From Microbacterium sp. SY138 (GTDB lineage: Bacteria > Actinomycetota > Actinomycetes > Actinomycetales > Microbacteriaceae), in the NCBI RefSeq assembly GCF_039729145.1, contig NZ_CP155793.1, forward strand, positions 248,001-312,000: a stretch of 64,000 nt of DNA. The letters are read 5' to 3'. Shown here piece by piece: positions 41,616 to 51,200 of the stretch; within the stretch, counting starts at the first letter, position 1; each line of letters opens with the position of its first letter. A program made the position numbers and the translations under genes. The notes below the pieces were generated by a model. That model was not told the origin of the DNA and searched no databases. It saw only the letters and a list, made by a program, of their open reading frames with translations.

Positions 41616-41831
41616 TCAGGACTCGTCGGAACGTCGTCGTTCACGCCGGGCGACGCTCACGAGCAACGCCGACGCACCGATGATGAGGGCGAGGGCTGCG
41701 AGCCAGAAGGCCCACACCAGGTTCTGGAACACCGGCAGGTTGGCGACCACCGGGAGCGCGGCGCTGATGAGGATCATCGCCACGACGGTGGCTCGCTCGC
41801 GCGACGTGCCGCGGGCGCGTTCAGCCGTCAC
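41616..41831 (-). CDS. Small two-helix membrane protein
   Basis: This 71-aa protein has two hydrophobic segments, ATVVAMILISAALPVVANL and FWLAALALIIGASALLVSV, with a basic tail ARRERRRSDES. The GTG start overlaps the stop of a 25-aa upstream ORF (GTGA). It has no ribosome-binding site of its own and probably depends on coupling. Family not recognised. Confidence 0.6.
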   Translation of the reverse strand: MTAERARGTSRERATVVAMILISAALPVVANLPVFQNLVWAFWLAALALIIGASALLVSVARRERRRSDES

Positions 41832-41905
41832 GAGACCGTCTCGTTCGCTGTGTGCTGGCCGGCTGTGCCCGTTCTCGGCTGATCTCTGAGTTCTGCGATC
41901 TTCAT
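41828..41905 (-). CDS. 25-aa ORF coupled to the two-helix membrane protein
   Basis: ATG at 41905 follows GAAGGAG at ideal spacing and encodes MKIAELRDQPRTGTAGQH plus seven residues. Its TGA overlaps the GTG of the next gene. The strong ribosome-binding site and the overlap suggest it is translated and feeds ribosomes into the membrane protein gene. Confidence 0.5.
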   Translation of the reverse strand: MKIAELRDQPRTGTAGQHTANETVS

Positions 41906-42043
41906 CACTGCTCCTTCACTGACCATCCCCGCCGTCGTGTAAGACGTTACTCCTGCTGCGCACGCCGTCTGGCTTCGACCAGTCCGGCGGAGGGCGCGGC
42001 GGAAGCGGGGTTGGCAGGTGCGCTCAGGTGTATGGGGCGGGGG

Positions 42044-42559
42044 TCAGGGGGAAGGGGGCGAGGCGAGAGGCTTCGCTGCATCCGTCCGCCCATCCGCGAA
42101 CCGTGCCTGGGCCCGGTCATGACGCTTACCGACGGGCACGAGCTCCGTGGCCTTCGGCAGCCCCATCGGCTTCGTCGAGACGTACACGCTCTCGGCGGTG
42201 TCGACGCGGAAGGTCTCGTGCCACACACCCACCGCTCCCGGAGCCTTGCGGGCTGCGCGGTTGAAGGCGGTCCAGGCGGGGCGGTGCTGCTGGTTCGGGC
42301 TGGACGCGTAGGCGTAGAGCTTGTCGACGGACGACCAGTACTGCACGACGTAGGGTCCGCCCGATCCGAGGAGCAGGTGGTAGCCGAGCATGCCCGAGTC
42401 GGGGTCGGCGCTGAGCTCGCGCAGCATTCCCGGCATGGCGAAGAAGGCCGGCATCCACAGGTCGGGGCGCCACCAGCGGTTGATCTGCATCCCGATGTGG
42501 AACACGACGAGCTCGCCCTCGTGGCGGTGGGTCATGCGGCCCGTGATGACTTTTGACAT
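42044..42559 (-). CDS. DUF4188 domain protein
   Basis: This 171-aa protein opens with VITGRMTHRHEGELVVFHIG and has MQINRWWRPDLWMPAFFAMP, YHLLLGSGGPYVVQYW and a late GVWHETFRV. The pattern is that of DUF4188, a dimeric ferredoxin-like fold related to monooxygenases such as phenylacetaldoxime dehydratase/antibiotic monooxygenase. Its promoter region carries two MerR-type dyads shared with the divergent merR gene. Confidence 0.78.
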   Translation of the reverse strand: MSKVITGRMTHRHEGELVVFHIGMQINRWWRPDLWMPAFFAMPGMLRELSADPDSGMLGYHLLLGSGGPYVVQYWSSVDKLYAYASSPNQQHRPAWTAFNRAARKAPGAVGVWHETFRVDTAESVYVSTKPMGLPKATELVPVGKRHDRAQARFADGRTDAAKPLASPPSP

Positions 42560-42574
42560 GATGGCTCCCTAGTT

Positions 42575-42612
42575 GGATAGTGTCACTATCCATAATGGAT
42601 AGCGCTACTATC
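42575..42612. promoter_or_regulatory. Two MerR-type dyads in divergent promoter
   Basis: GGATAGTGTCACTATCC (42575-42591) is a perfect 17-bp palindrome. GATAG-CGCTA-CTATC (42598-42612) repeats the same half-sites. Together they fill the space between the DUF4188 and merR starts. Confidence 0.8.
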
Positions 42613-42629
42613 GAAGTCAAGAGGTGGCC

Positions 42630-43244
42630 ATGAGAATTTCCGAACTGTCAGCCCAGACCGGCGTGACCGTGCCGACGATCAAGTACTACCTGCGTGAGGG
42701 GCTGCTGCCCGAGGGCGAGAGGTCGTCCGCGACTCAGGCCGCGTACGGCGAGAAGCACGTGGAGCGGCTGCGGGTGATCCGGGCGCTGCTCGACGCGGGG
42801 GTGAGCATTGCCGAGACGCGGCGGGTGCTGGGGGCGCTGGACGATCCTCCGGCGAGTGCGCACGACCTGCTCGGGACGGCGCACGCGGCGATCACTCCGC
42901 CGGTGGATGAGTCTTTGGATCTGGCGGACGCTGAGGCTCTTGTCGCAGGACTCGGGTGGAAGCCGGGGATGTGCGACGTGGCGGTGCTGCACGCGGTCGC
43001 GCGGGCGCTGCAGGGGCTGGAGCGCGTCGGGTTCACCGTTCCGGATGCAGCGATGGACGAGTACCTCGCGAGCATGCGGCGGATCGCGGATGCGGAGATC
43101 GCGGGGGTGCCGGAGGAGTCTGCGGAGGCTGCGGTGCGGTACGTGGTGCTGGGGTCGGTGCTCGTGGAGCCGTTGCTGTTGGCGTTGCGCCGGGTGGCGC
43201 AGCAGGTGAGCTCGGGGGAGAGGTTTGGGGTGGCGCTTGACTAG
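42630..43244 (+). CDS. MerR family regulator
   Basis: This 204-aa protein has the MerR DNA-binding domain: RISELSAQTGVTVPTIKYYL, then REGLLPEGERSSATQAAYGEKHVERL and RALLDAGVSIAETR. The C-terminal part is helical and contains one Cys (GMCDVAV) but no metal-site cluster, so an organic ligand is likelier. ATG 42630 was chosen (AGAGG 4-5 nt upstream) over GTG 42624. It probably regulates itself and the DUF4188 gene. Confidence 0.87.
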   Translation: MRISELSAQTGVTVPTIKYYLREGLLPEGERSSATQAAYGEKHVERLRVIRALLDAGVSIAETRRVLGALDDPPASAHDLLGTAHAAITPPVDESLDLADAEALVAGLGWKPGMCDVAVLHAVARALQGLERVGFTVPDAAMDEYLASMRRIADAEIAGVPEESAEAAVRYVVLGSVLVEPLLLALRRVAQQVSSGERFGVALD

Positions 43245-43469
43245 TCCGTTGCTGCCGCCTGTCCCGGGCCGTCGGCATCAGACGCGGGCACGATACGCAT
43301 AGTCCAGAAGCGTCACGTACAGTGGGCCACGATCGACACCGTACCGCCCTCGCTCAACCTAGGAGGGAGTCCGATACGCTGCGAGAGGGGCAGTGCATCC
43401 GATGTCGGGGGGTCCGCGATATTCTGACCCACTTGGCTAGACGGCTTGGCGGCGTTGGAGGTAGCGGTG
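43245..43469. other. Non-coding left edge of the BREX island
   Basis: These 225 bp lie between merR and brxA. I see no gene, repeat or attachment-like sequence. The operon promoter should lie here; no confident -35/-10 pair was found. A TA-containing stretch CGCGATATTCTGACC (43408-43422) is the most promoter-like part. Confidence 0.4.
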
Positions 43470-44072
43470 ATGGAGCGGTACGCGCTGTCTTTCACCACGG
43501 GTGGTCTGTTATCGCGCGAAGCATCGAGAGTCGCTCAGATCTATCTAGAGCTAGGCCGCTGGGATGGCGTCTCTCAGACTGTGCGTGAGCGGAACATCCT
43601 TCAGGCTCGTACGAGTTCGTCCAGCACTCGCGTTGTCCGTGAAACTCTGCAGCGTCTGCGCACGCTGAGCGATCGTGAGATTGAGCTCATGTCCGACGGG
43701 AGCCCAACAGAGGGGCGACACCTGATGTGGGCCGCCGCATGCCGCAAGTACACACTGATCGCGGATTTTGCCGAAGAGGTCGTCCGCGAGCGCTTTCTAT
43801 TGATGCGTCCTATCGTGAGCGGCGACGACTTCGACCAATTTATCCTTGGCAAGAGCTTGTGGCATCCAGAACTCGGCGAGATAAAACCCTCGACGGCTAA
43901 GAAATTGCGCCAGAACGTATTCCGCATGCTTCGCGAGGCAGGACTCCACAGTGACTCTGGAGACATCATCCCCGCGATCATGTCAGCGAGAGTCGTCGAG
44001 GCCCTCAGCGACCGTGCCCCGAGCGATATCCGTTTCTTCCCGACGACAACATCCGCAGGGGCAGTACAGTGA
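43470..44072 (+). CDS. brxA: BREX protein BrxA (DUF1819)
   Basis: This 200-aa protein opens with YALSFTTGGLLSREASRVAQ, the typical BrxA start, and contains LQARTSSSSTRVVRETLQRL and SLWHPELGEIKPSTAKKLRQNVFRML. BrxA is a small DNA-binding winged-helix-type component of type 1 BREX. ATG 43470 has GGAGG 7-8 nt upstream. It is the first gene of the defence operon and overlaps brxB. Confidence 0.9.
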   Translation: MERYALSFTTGGLLSREASRVAQIYLELGRWDGVSQTVRERNILQARTSSSSTRVVRETLQRLRTLSDREIELMSDGSPTEGRHLMWAAACRKYTLIADFAEEVVRERFLLMRPIVSGDDFDQFILGKSLWHPELGEIKPSTAKKLRQNVFRMLREAGLHSDSGDIIPAIMSARVVEALSDRAPSDIRFFPTTTSAGAVQ

Positions 44073-44677
44073 CACCGACTAAACGCAGCGTGCAGACTGA
44101 CGAGAGGCACGTCTACGACGTACTCCGAAGCGAACGATTCCTGAAAATGGAGGGTCTCTCGAAGGAGGTCCCCTTCTTTATCTACCACTTCCCGCCCGCG
44201 TGGACGCACGACGTCGAAAGCATGCGGGACCGGATAAGGACGAAGCTCCAGAGTGACGACGGTCTCACTGTCGCCCAGGTCGATTTGTACGATCTCGCCG
44301 TTGAGCTCCTCACCGCGCGAGGCGTCTGGGAGCGAGTCATCGAGCTGGAGTCGACGATGGACAAGGGCGAGTTCCGTGAGGTGCTGCAGGGGATGCTTGA
44401 CCCGCACGATCACATCGCGCCCGCCATCCGTGCTCGCTTGCAGGACCAGTCGAGCGACATCCTCTTCCTCACTGGGCTGGGCGAGGTCTTCCCCTTCATC
44501 CGCACCCACACGGTGCTGGAAAACCTGCAAAGCGTTGTGGTGGGGGAGCCGATGCTTGCGTGGTTCCCTGGCACGTACGAGTTCACACAGACAGCTGGCC
44601 ATCAGTTGCGCGCATTGAATCTCAGCGCTAGTGACAGTTACTACCGGGCCAAAGACATTCTGGAGCAAGAAGCATGA
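44069..44677 (+). CDS. brxB: BREX protein BrxB (DUF1788)
   Basis: This 202-aa protein has PFFIYHFPPAWTHDVESMRDRI and DILFLTGLGEVFPFIRTHTVLENL, then MLAWFPGTYEF, the conserved core of DUF1788. Its biochemical role within BREX is unresolved, but it is always present in type 1 systems. The GTG start overlaps the brxA stop (GTGA), and it overlaps brxC by 4 bp. Confidence 0.9.
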   Translation: MTPTKRSVQTDERHVYDVLRSERFLKMEGLSKEVPFFIYHFPPAWTHDVESMRDRIRTKLQSDDGLTVAQVDLYDLAVELLTARGVWERVIELESTMDKGEFREVLQGMLDPHDHIAPAIRARLQDQSSDILFLTGLGEVFPFIRTHTVLENLQSVVVGEPMLAWFPGTYEFTQTAGHQLRALNLSASDSYYRAKDILEQEA

Positions 44678-47600
44678 GCGCGACCGTGATCAATGAGATT
44701 TTCGCAAAGCCGATCGGCCGCGCTATCGAGGGTGTCATCAAGGCAGATGACACCTCGCATCTCGCGATCGAAGTCGAGGAGTACGTCCTCACGAACGAGG
44801 CGGCCAAGGGACTTGAGCATGTGCTTGAGGCATACACCAACTACACGAACGCCAACGGCGTGTGGATCTCGGGCTTTTTCGGATCCGGTAAGTCGCACCT
44901 GCTGAAGATGCTGGCGCACCTGCTGGGGGACATCGAAGGCCATGACTACCCACGGGCCCTCGTGTCGGAGCAGTTCCGCGCCAAAGCTGACGACGCGTTC
45001 CTGCCCGCACTGATCGCGAAGGCCGATCGGATCCAGTCGCGCAGTCTCCTGTTCAACATCGATCAGAAGGCAACCCTGATCTCCAAGGATCAGAACGACG
45101 CCCTGCTGAAGGTGTTCGTGAAGATCTTCGACGAAGCGCGGGGGTACTACGGTAACCAGGGCCACATCGCCCGATTCGAGCGCGACCTTGATTCGCGCGG
45201 CCAGTATGACGACTTCAAAGAGGTGTTCGCGCGCGCTGCGGGAATCGAATGGGCGCGGGGGCGCGAGCAGGCGGCGCTCGAAGCAGGGAACATCGACAAG
45301 GCTTTTGCTAAGGTGAACGGCTCGGAGAGCCCGGGCATCATCCGTCAATACAGCGCCAGTTACTCGGTGTCGATCGAAGACTTCGCCGAAGAGGTCGCGG
45401 CGTGGCTCGAGAAGCAACCAGCCGGCTTCCGGCTGAACTTCTTCGTCGACGAGGTCGGTCAGTTCATCGGCACGAACACGCAGCTCATGCTGAACCTGCA
45501 AACCATCGCCGAGTCACTTGCCACGAAATGCAACGGGCGGGCGTGGATCTTCGTAACCTCGCAGGAAGACATGGAGAAGGTCGGCGGCGACCGGACCAAG
45601 CAGCAGTCGAACGACTTCTCCAAGATCCAGGCTCGCTTCAAGAACCGGCTCAAGCTCACCAGCCAGGACGTCGAAGAGGTCATCCGCAAGCGTCTTCTCG
45701 CGAAGACGGATGCCGCCGCCGGTGCGCTCGCCGCGGTGTACGACGCCGAGCACGCGAACTTCAAGACGCTGTTCGACTTCGTTGAGGGTCGCCACTATCC
45801 GAACTATCGTGACGAGTCACATTTCCTTGGTACGTACCCGTTTGTGACGTACCAGTTCCCACTTTTCCAAGCCGCGATCGAGGGCATCAGCGACCACAAC
45901 ATCTTCGAAGGACGTAATAGCTCCGTCGGTGAGCGGTCGATGCTCGGTGTCGTGCAGCAGGTTGCAACTCGCCTCGCCGATCGGCCGCTCGGATCGTTGG
46001 CATCGTTCGACCAGATGTTCGAGGGCATCCGCGCCTCACTGAAATCCGCAAATCAGCGGGCGATCATCAACGCCGAGAGCGCCACCGGCAGCGGCAAGCT
46101 TAGCGCGCTCGCGGTACGCCTCCTGAAGGCGCTGTTCTTGGTCAAGTACGTCGACAGCTTCAAGGCCACGGCCCGCAACCTCACGATCTTGGTATACGAC
46201 CGCTTCGGTACGGATCTCATCCAGCTCGGCAAGGACGTCAACGAAGCCCTCAACGCGCTCGAGGCCCAGACCTACATTCAGCGCAACGGCGACCTGTACG
46301 ACTACCTGACGAACGAAGAGCAAAAGATTGAGCAGGAGATCAAGGACGTCGAAATCGACAACTCCGAGGTCTCCGCGAAGCTCAACAAGCTTCTCGCTGA
46401 GTCGGTTGTGAAGACGACGAAGACGGTTGCGAAGAACGGACAGAACTTCCCGTTCGGCTACAAGCTCGATGGCACTCCGTATGGCAAGCAGCACGAGCTG
46501 GCGCTGCACTTCACCAGTCCCGAGACCGAGTTCAGCATGGATCAGATCAAGGCGCACAGCGCGGGGCTCGATGAGCTGCGCGTTGTTCTCCCGCCCGAGG
46601 CGAATCGGATCCTCGCGGATCTTCGCTTGTTGCTGAAGACCGAGAAGTACGTCAAGCGTGCACAGGGTTCGAGTCGCACTGCGATCGAGACCCGCATCCT
46701 CGGAGAGAAGGGCACCCAGAACGCCGAGCGCGAGAAGGAGATCGTCGAAAGGCTCCGCACTGCGGTCGGCAGCGCGACGCTGATCCACAATGCCGCAGTG
46801 ATCGACGTCACCGCCAGCGACGCACAGACCCGAATCAACGACGGCTTCGCGAAGGTTATCGCGGCCACGTACACCAACCTGAGCATGCTGGGCGGCATGA
46901 CTTTCAGCGAGCAGGATCTCAACGGACTGGTAAACCCGGCCGACGGGATCTTCGAGGAGAGCCTCAGCATCCTGGAGGTGCCCGCCGAAGATGTGCTCGG
47001 GCACCTGGAGATGCGCGGCAAGCGGCATGAGATGGTCACGATGAAGCAGCTCGTTGACCGGTACTCCGCTAAGCCTTTCGGCTGGGACCAATGGTCGATC
47101 GCTGCGGTGGTGGCTCACCTCGCGGGACAGTCGAAGAGCGAGTTGCAGCTCGACGGCAAGACACTCGCTCGCACTGAGATCACCGGGACGCTGCGCAACA
47201 CCCAGCGATACCCGAACCTCGTCGTCGCTCCGCAGCGGGTCTATGACCAGAAGATCGTGAACGCTTTCCGCAAGTTTGTCATCGAGTTTACCGACGACGG
47301 AAGCCTCACGAAGGATGCGGCTGAACTTGGCCGTATTGGGAAGGAGCGCCTTGAGTCGAAGCTCGTCGAGCTCAAGGCATTGCGGTCCGGTGCTGCCGCA
47401 TATCCGTTCATTGATCAACTGGACGAACCTATCCGGCTGCTTGGTGAACTGGCGGCAAACAACTCGGACTGGTTCCTGGAGCATTTCAACGATGCTGACA
47501 CGACTGCGGACGAGCTGCTGGACGCGAAGGACAACGCGATCGATCCGATCAAGGCGTTCCTCAATGGCAACCAACGCAGCATTTATGACAACGCAACAAC

Positions 47601-48222
47601 GTTCATGCAGCTCAACCGCACGAACCTTGGCTTCTTGACGCCCAGCATCTCCGATGGAATCGAGATCGCACTCGAAGATGCGCAGATCTTCAGTGGCAGC
47701 AGGACGACCCAGCTTGGGGCTGCGATCACCGAACTGCAGGCGCAGCTGGGCGGCATCGTCTCCACGGAGCGCGACGCTGCCATCGGGTCGATCAACGACT
47801 ACTGGAAGCAGGTGCCGGTCAGCGCAGCGTTTGAGCGTGCGACCGAGGCCTCTCGGGAGTCCGTGACTCGCAAAGTAGAGGCCGTGCTCGAGCGGGTGAA
47901 ACACGAGACGCAGATCCCGGCGATCCGCAATCTCGCAGCGCAATTCGCCGACACGATCTACCCGGCCATCCTGGACGAGCTGGAATCGACGGGACAGCCC
48001 CCGCTGGGCCCAGTTCCTTCTGTGGAACCCGACACCGAATCGATACCGGATGGTGCCGTCCCTCCGAAGCAACTGTTGAAGCAGAGCATCTCGATCAAGA
48101 AGCTCTCGCTTCCGATGGCCGGTGGATTGCTCGAAACCGAGGACGACATCAATGCGTACCTCGGCGAACTCCGCTCGCTGCTCGTCAACACGATCAACGA
48201 CAACAAGCGCATCACGCTCTAA
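44674..48222 (+). CDS. brxC: BREX protein BrxC, large P-loop ATPase
   Basis: This 1182-aa protein has Walker A GFFGSGKSH at residues 67-75 and a Walker-B-like LNFFVDEVGQF near residue 255, as in BrxC/PglY ATPases. The long C-terminal half is helical (coiled coil near residues 540-570). BrxC powers or signals BREX interference and is needed for host methylation in some systems. The length is normal for the family. Confidence 0.93.
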   Translation: MSATVINEIFAKPIGRAIEGVIKADDTSHLAIEVEEYVLTNEAAKGLEHVLEAYTNYTNANGVWISGFFGSGKSHLLKMLAHLLGDIEGHDYPRALVSEQFRAKADDAFLPALIAKADRIQSRSLLFNIDQKATLISKDQNDALLKVFVKIFDEARGYYGNQGHIARFERDLDSRGQYDDFKEVFARAAGIEWARGREQAALEAGNIDKAFAKVNGSESPGIIRQYSASYSVSIEDFAEEVAAWLEKQPAGFRLNFFVDEVGQFIGTNTQLMLNLQTIAESLATKCNGRAWIFVTSQEDMEKVGGDRTKQQSNDFSKIQARFKNRLKLTSQDVEEVIRKRLLAKTDAAAGALAAVYDAEHANFKTLFDFVEGRHYPNYRDESHFLGTYPFVTYQFPLFQAAIEGISDHNIFEGRNSSVGERSMLGVVQQVATRLADRPLGSLASFDQMFEGIRASLKSANQRAIINAESATGSGKLSALAVRLLKALFLVKYVDSFKATARNLTILVYDRFGTDLIQLGKDVNEALNALEAQTYIQRNGDLYDYLTNEEQKIEQEIKDVEIDNSEVSAKLNKLLAESVVKTTKTVAKNGQNFPFGYKLDGTPYGKQHELALHFTSPETEFSMDQIKAHSAGLDELRVVLPPEANRILADLRLLLKTEKYVKRAQGSSRTAIETRILGEKGTQNAEREKEIVERLRTAVGSATLIHNAAVIDVTASDAQTRINDGFAKVIAATYTNLSMLGGMTFSEQDLNGLVNPADGIFEESLSILEVPAEDVLGHLEMRGKRHEMVTMKQLVDRYSAKPFGWDQWSIAAVVAHLAGQSKSELQLDGKTLARTEITGTLRNTQRYPNLVVAPQRVYDQKIVNAFRKFVIEFTDDGSLTKDAAELGRIGKERLESKLVELKALRSGAAAYPFIDQLDEPIRLLGELAANNSDWFLEHFNDADTTADELLDAKDNAIDPIKAFLNGNQRSIYDNATTFMQLNRTNLGFLTPSISDGIEIALEDAQIFSGSRTTQLGAAITELQAQLGGIVSTERDAAIGSINDYWKQVPVSAAFERATEASRESVTRKVEAVLERVKHETQIPAIRNLAAQFADTIYPAILDELESTGQPPLGPVPSVEPDTESIPDGAVPPKQLLKQSISIKKLSLPMAGGLLETEDDINAYLGELRSLLVNTINDNKRITL

Positions 48223-48231
48223 GGAATAGGC

Positions 48232-51200
48232 ATGGACACGAAAGCCCTGGAGAACTTTGCGAAAGCTGCTCGCCGCGAACTGATCGCTGCGGTCGCGGCG
48301 CAGGCGTCGGCAGTGCTCGCCCTCGGATCCGTCGCACGAACTGAGCGAGCGGAGACGGTGCGTCGACTCGAAACCGAGATCGCAGTGCACGGCCACGAGC
48401 ACGTGATCGATAAGGTCGCGTACACCTGGTTCAACCGACTCATCGCACTGCGGTTCATGGACGCTAAGGGCTACACAGCCAGTGGGGTCGTTTCGCCAGC
48501 GCAAGGCCAAGCGTACGGCCAGCCCGAGATTCTGGCCGATGCGAAGCGCGGAGACATCGATGCCGATGTCGTCACGAGTTCCGCCATGCGGGGTTCCATT
48601 CTCGGACTGCTTGATGGCACTCGCCGCAGCACCGATGCGGAGGGCGAAGCGTACGCGCTGCTACTCACCGAGTACTGCCGGTACTGGCACAAGTCGATGC
48701 CGTTCATGTTCGAACGCGAAGGTGACTACACCGAACTGCTCGTCCCCGCGGGCTTGCTTGCCGATGACGGCATAGTGACCCGCGCACGTAATGTGCTAAG
48801 CGAAGAGGTCTGTGCCGACGTCGAGGTCATCGGCTGGCTCTATCAGTTCTACATCTCCGAGCGGAAAGACGAGGTATTCGCCGGGTTTAAGAAGAACAAG
48901 AAGGCCGGAGCCGACGAGATCCCTGCTGCGACCCAGCTCTTCACCCCGCACTGGATCGTCCGCTACCTGGTCGAGAACTCAATCGGCAGGCTGTGGATGC
49001 TCAATCGGCCAGACTCCCGACTCGTCGATCGCATGGACTACTACATCGCGCCCGTCGACGTAGAGACGGACTTCCTGAAACTCTCCGGGCCGGAAGAATT
49101 GACAGTGATCGACCCAGCCTGCGGCTCGGGTCATATTCTTACCTACGCCTTTGATCTCCTCTACGCGATTTACGAAGAGGAAGGCTACGCGCCTTCCGAC
49201 ATCCCTGGCTTGATACTCAGTTACAATCTTCACGGCACTGAGATCGATGCGCGCGCCGGATCTCTTGCAGCGTTTGCGCTCGTTATGAAGGCGCGCGCCA
49301 GGCAGCGCAACTTCTTCCGCAATGGCATCCGGCCTCGCATCTGCGTGGTCGAACGGATTGCATTTGATGCCGCCGAGCTGGAGGTGCTGTTCACTGAGGG
49401 GGGCGACGAGCGAGCAGAGCGGGAGTTCTGGAGCCAGTTCGCGCACGCTGATACGGTCGGTGCGTTGGTCGCGCCGACCGCGGGTCTTTCGGAAGTTCTG
49501 GATGCTCACCTTGCGGCAGCCGAGGTCGGCGCGGACTTGGTCGTCGCGAGCGTCGCTGAACGTGCCCGTCGGGTCTGCCAGCAGGCAAAGTATCTCGAGC
49601 AAAAATACGCAGCGATTGTTGCCAACCCTCCATACATGGGCGCCAAGAACATGTCGGGGCCACTGGTCGCGCACCTGACGTTCACGTATCCAGATAGCAA
49701 GGCTGATTTGATGACAGCCTTCATGGAAAGAGGCCTACAGCTGCTCTTGCCTCGAGGAGTGATGGCGATGATCAATCTTCCGTCATGGATGTTCATAAGC
49801 TCCTTCGCGAAGCTGAGGGTAAAGCTGATCAGTCGCACGTTCTTCGCGCAACTCGCTCATCTCGGTCGGGGGGTCTTCGGATCTGACTTCGGCTCAGTTG
49901 CGTTCGTGCTCGTCAACCGTGCGGGCGGCTCCAACGAACGGGGGGACTACCGCCGCCTCTTCGACAAGCACGTGCAGGTTCGTTCGAGCGATTTCATTCG
50001 AGATCGTTTTCTCGAATCTGCTGATCGACGCTACCTCGCACGTCAAGCAGACTTCCTCGCCGTGCCAAACGCACCCATTGCGTACTGGCTGACGCCGGAC
50101 GAGTTCCATCTTTACGCCCGAGGGGCGGTGCTGAGGGAGATGGCAACGACCGTGACGGGCATTCAGACAAGCGACAACGAGACGTTCTTCAGACGGTGGT
50201 TCGAGGTCTCGCGTGATCAACTGCGTGACTCCCCGGAGGACATCAACCGGAAGTGGGTACCGATCGAGAAGGGTGGCGAGTTCCGTCGGTGGTATGGGAA
50301 TCGGGAATACGTCGTCGATTGGGCAGGAGACGGGCGAGACATCCGAGCGCGCGAGACGTGGACACGCAATAAGTCACGGATCTCTGGTGAGAGGTACTTC
50401 TTTCGCCGCGGGGTAACGTGGAGCCGAATCACCATCGGAAGGTTCTCAGCGCGCCTTACGCCCGGGGACTCAATATTTGACAACGCGGGGAGCTGCCTCT
50501 TCGCGGATTCGCACGTGAGTCCGATATTGGGCTTGCTCAACAGTCGAGTGGCCGACCGCTACCTCGAACTGCTCGCACCGACACTCAATACCCAGCCTGG
50601 CGACATCGACAGGATCCCGGTGGTCGCAGAGCTTCTCCAGGGCGGCAGTGTTGTTGACGAATGTGTTGCTATCGCAAAACGCGACTGGGATTCGAGTGAG
50701 ATGTCCTGGGAATTCGAAGGGCTTGACGTCCTCAAGGTCGAATCCGGGAGCTTGAGTGAGTCCGTGTCGGAGACGCTAGGCGCATGGGCAGCTGTTACGG
50801 AGCGTCTGCGCTATATGGAAGAGCAGAACAACCGGGAAATGATCGCTCTTTATCCCGTGCCTGAAGGAATTGCGTCAGAGGTCCAGATTGCCGATGTTGC
50901 ACTCATCCGCAACTATGCACTAAGCGATTCACCAGCCGCGTCGCGTGCCATCATCGAGGAACTTATCTCCTACGCAGTGGGTTGTATGTTTGGTCGCTAC
51001 AGCCTCGACAAGGGAGGGCTGATTTTGGCTAAACCTGGTCAAACGGCTCAGGATTATTTTGCTGTCGTGCAATCTCCGTCGTTCCCGCCCGACGCCGATA
51101 ACGTAATCCCATTCGTGGATGATGGGTGGTTCCAGGATGACATCGTCGAGCGGCTCCGGCAATTCTTGCGTGTCGCGTTCGGCGCAGAGGGGCTTGAAGA

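Noticed and set aside
46036..48510. Long minus-strand open frame through brxC
   Set aside because: It is antisense to a well-supported BREX gene and no protein-like motif is visible.
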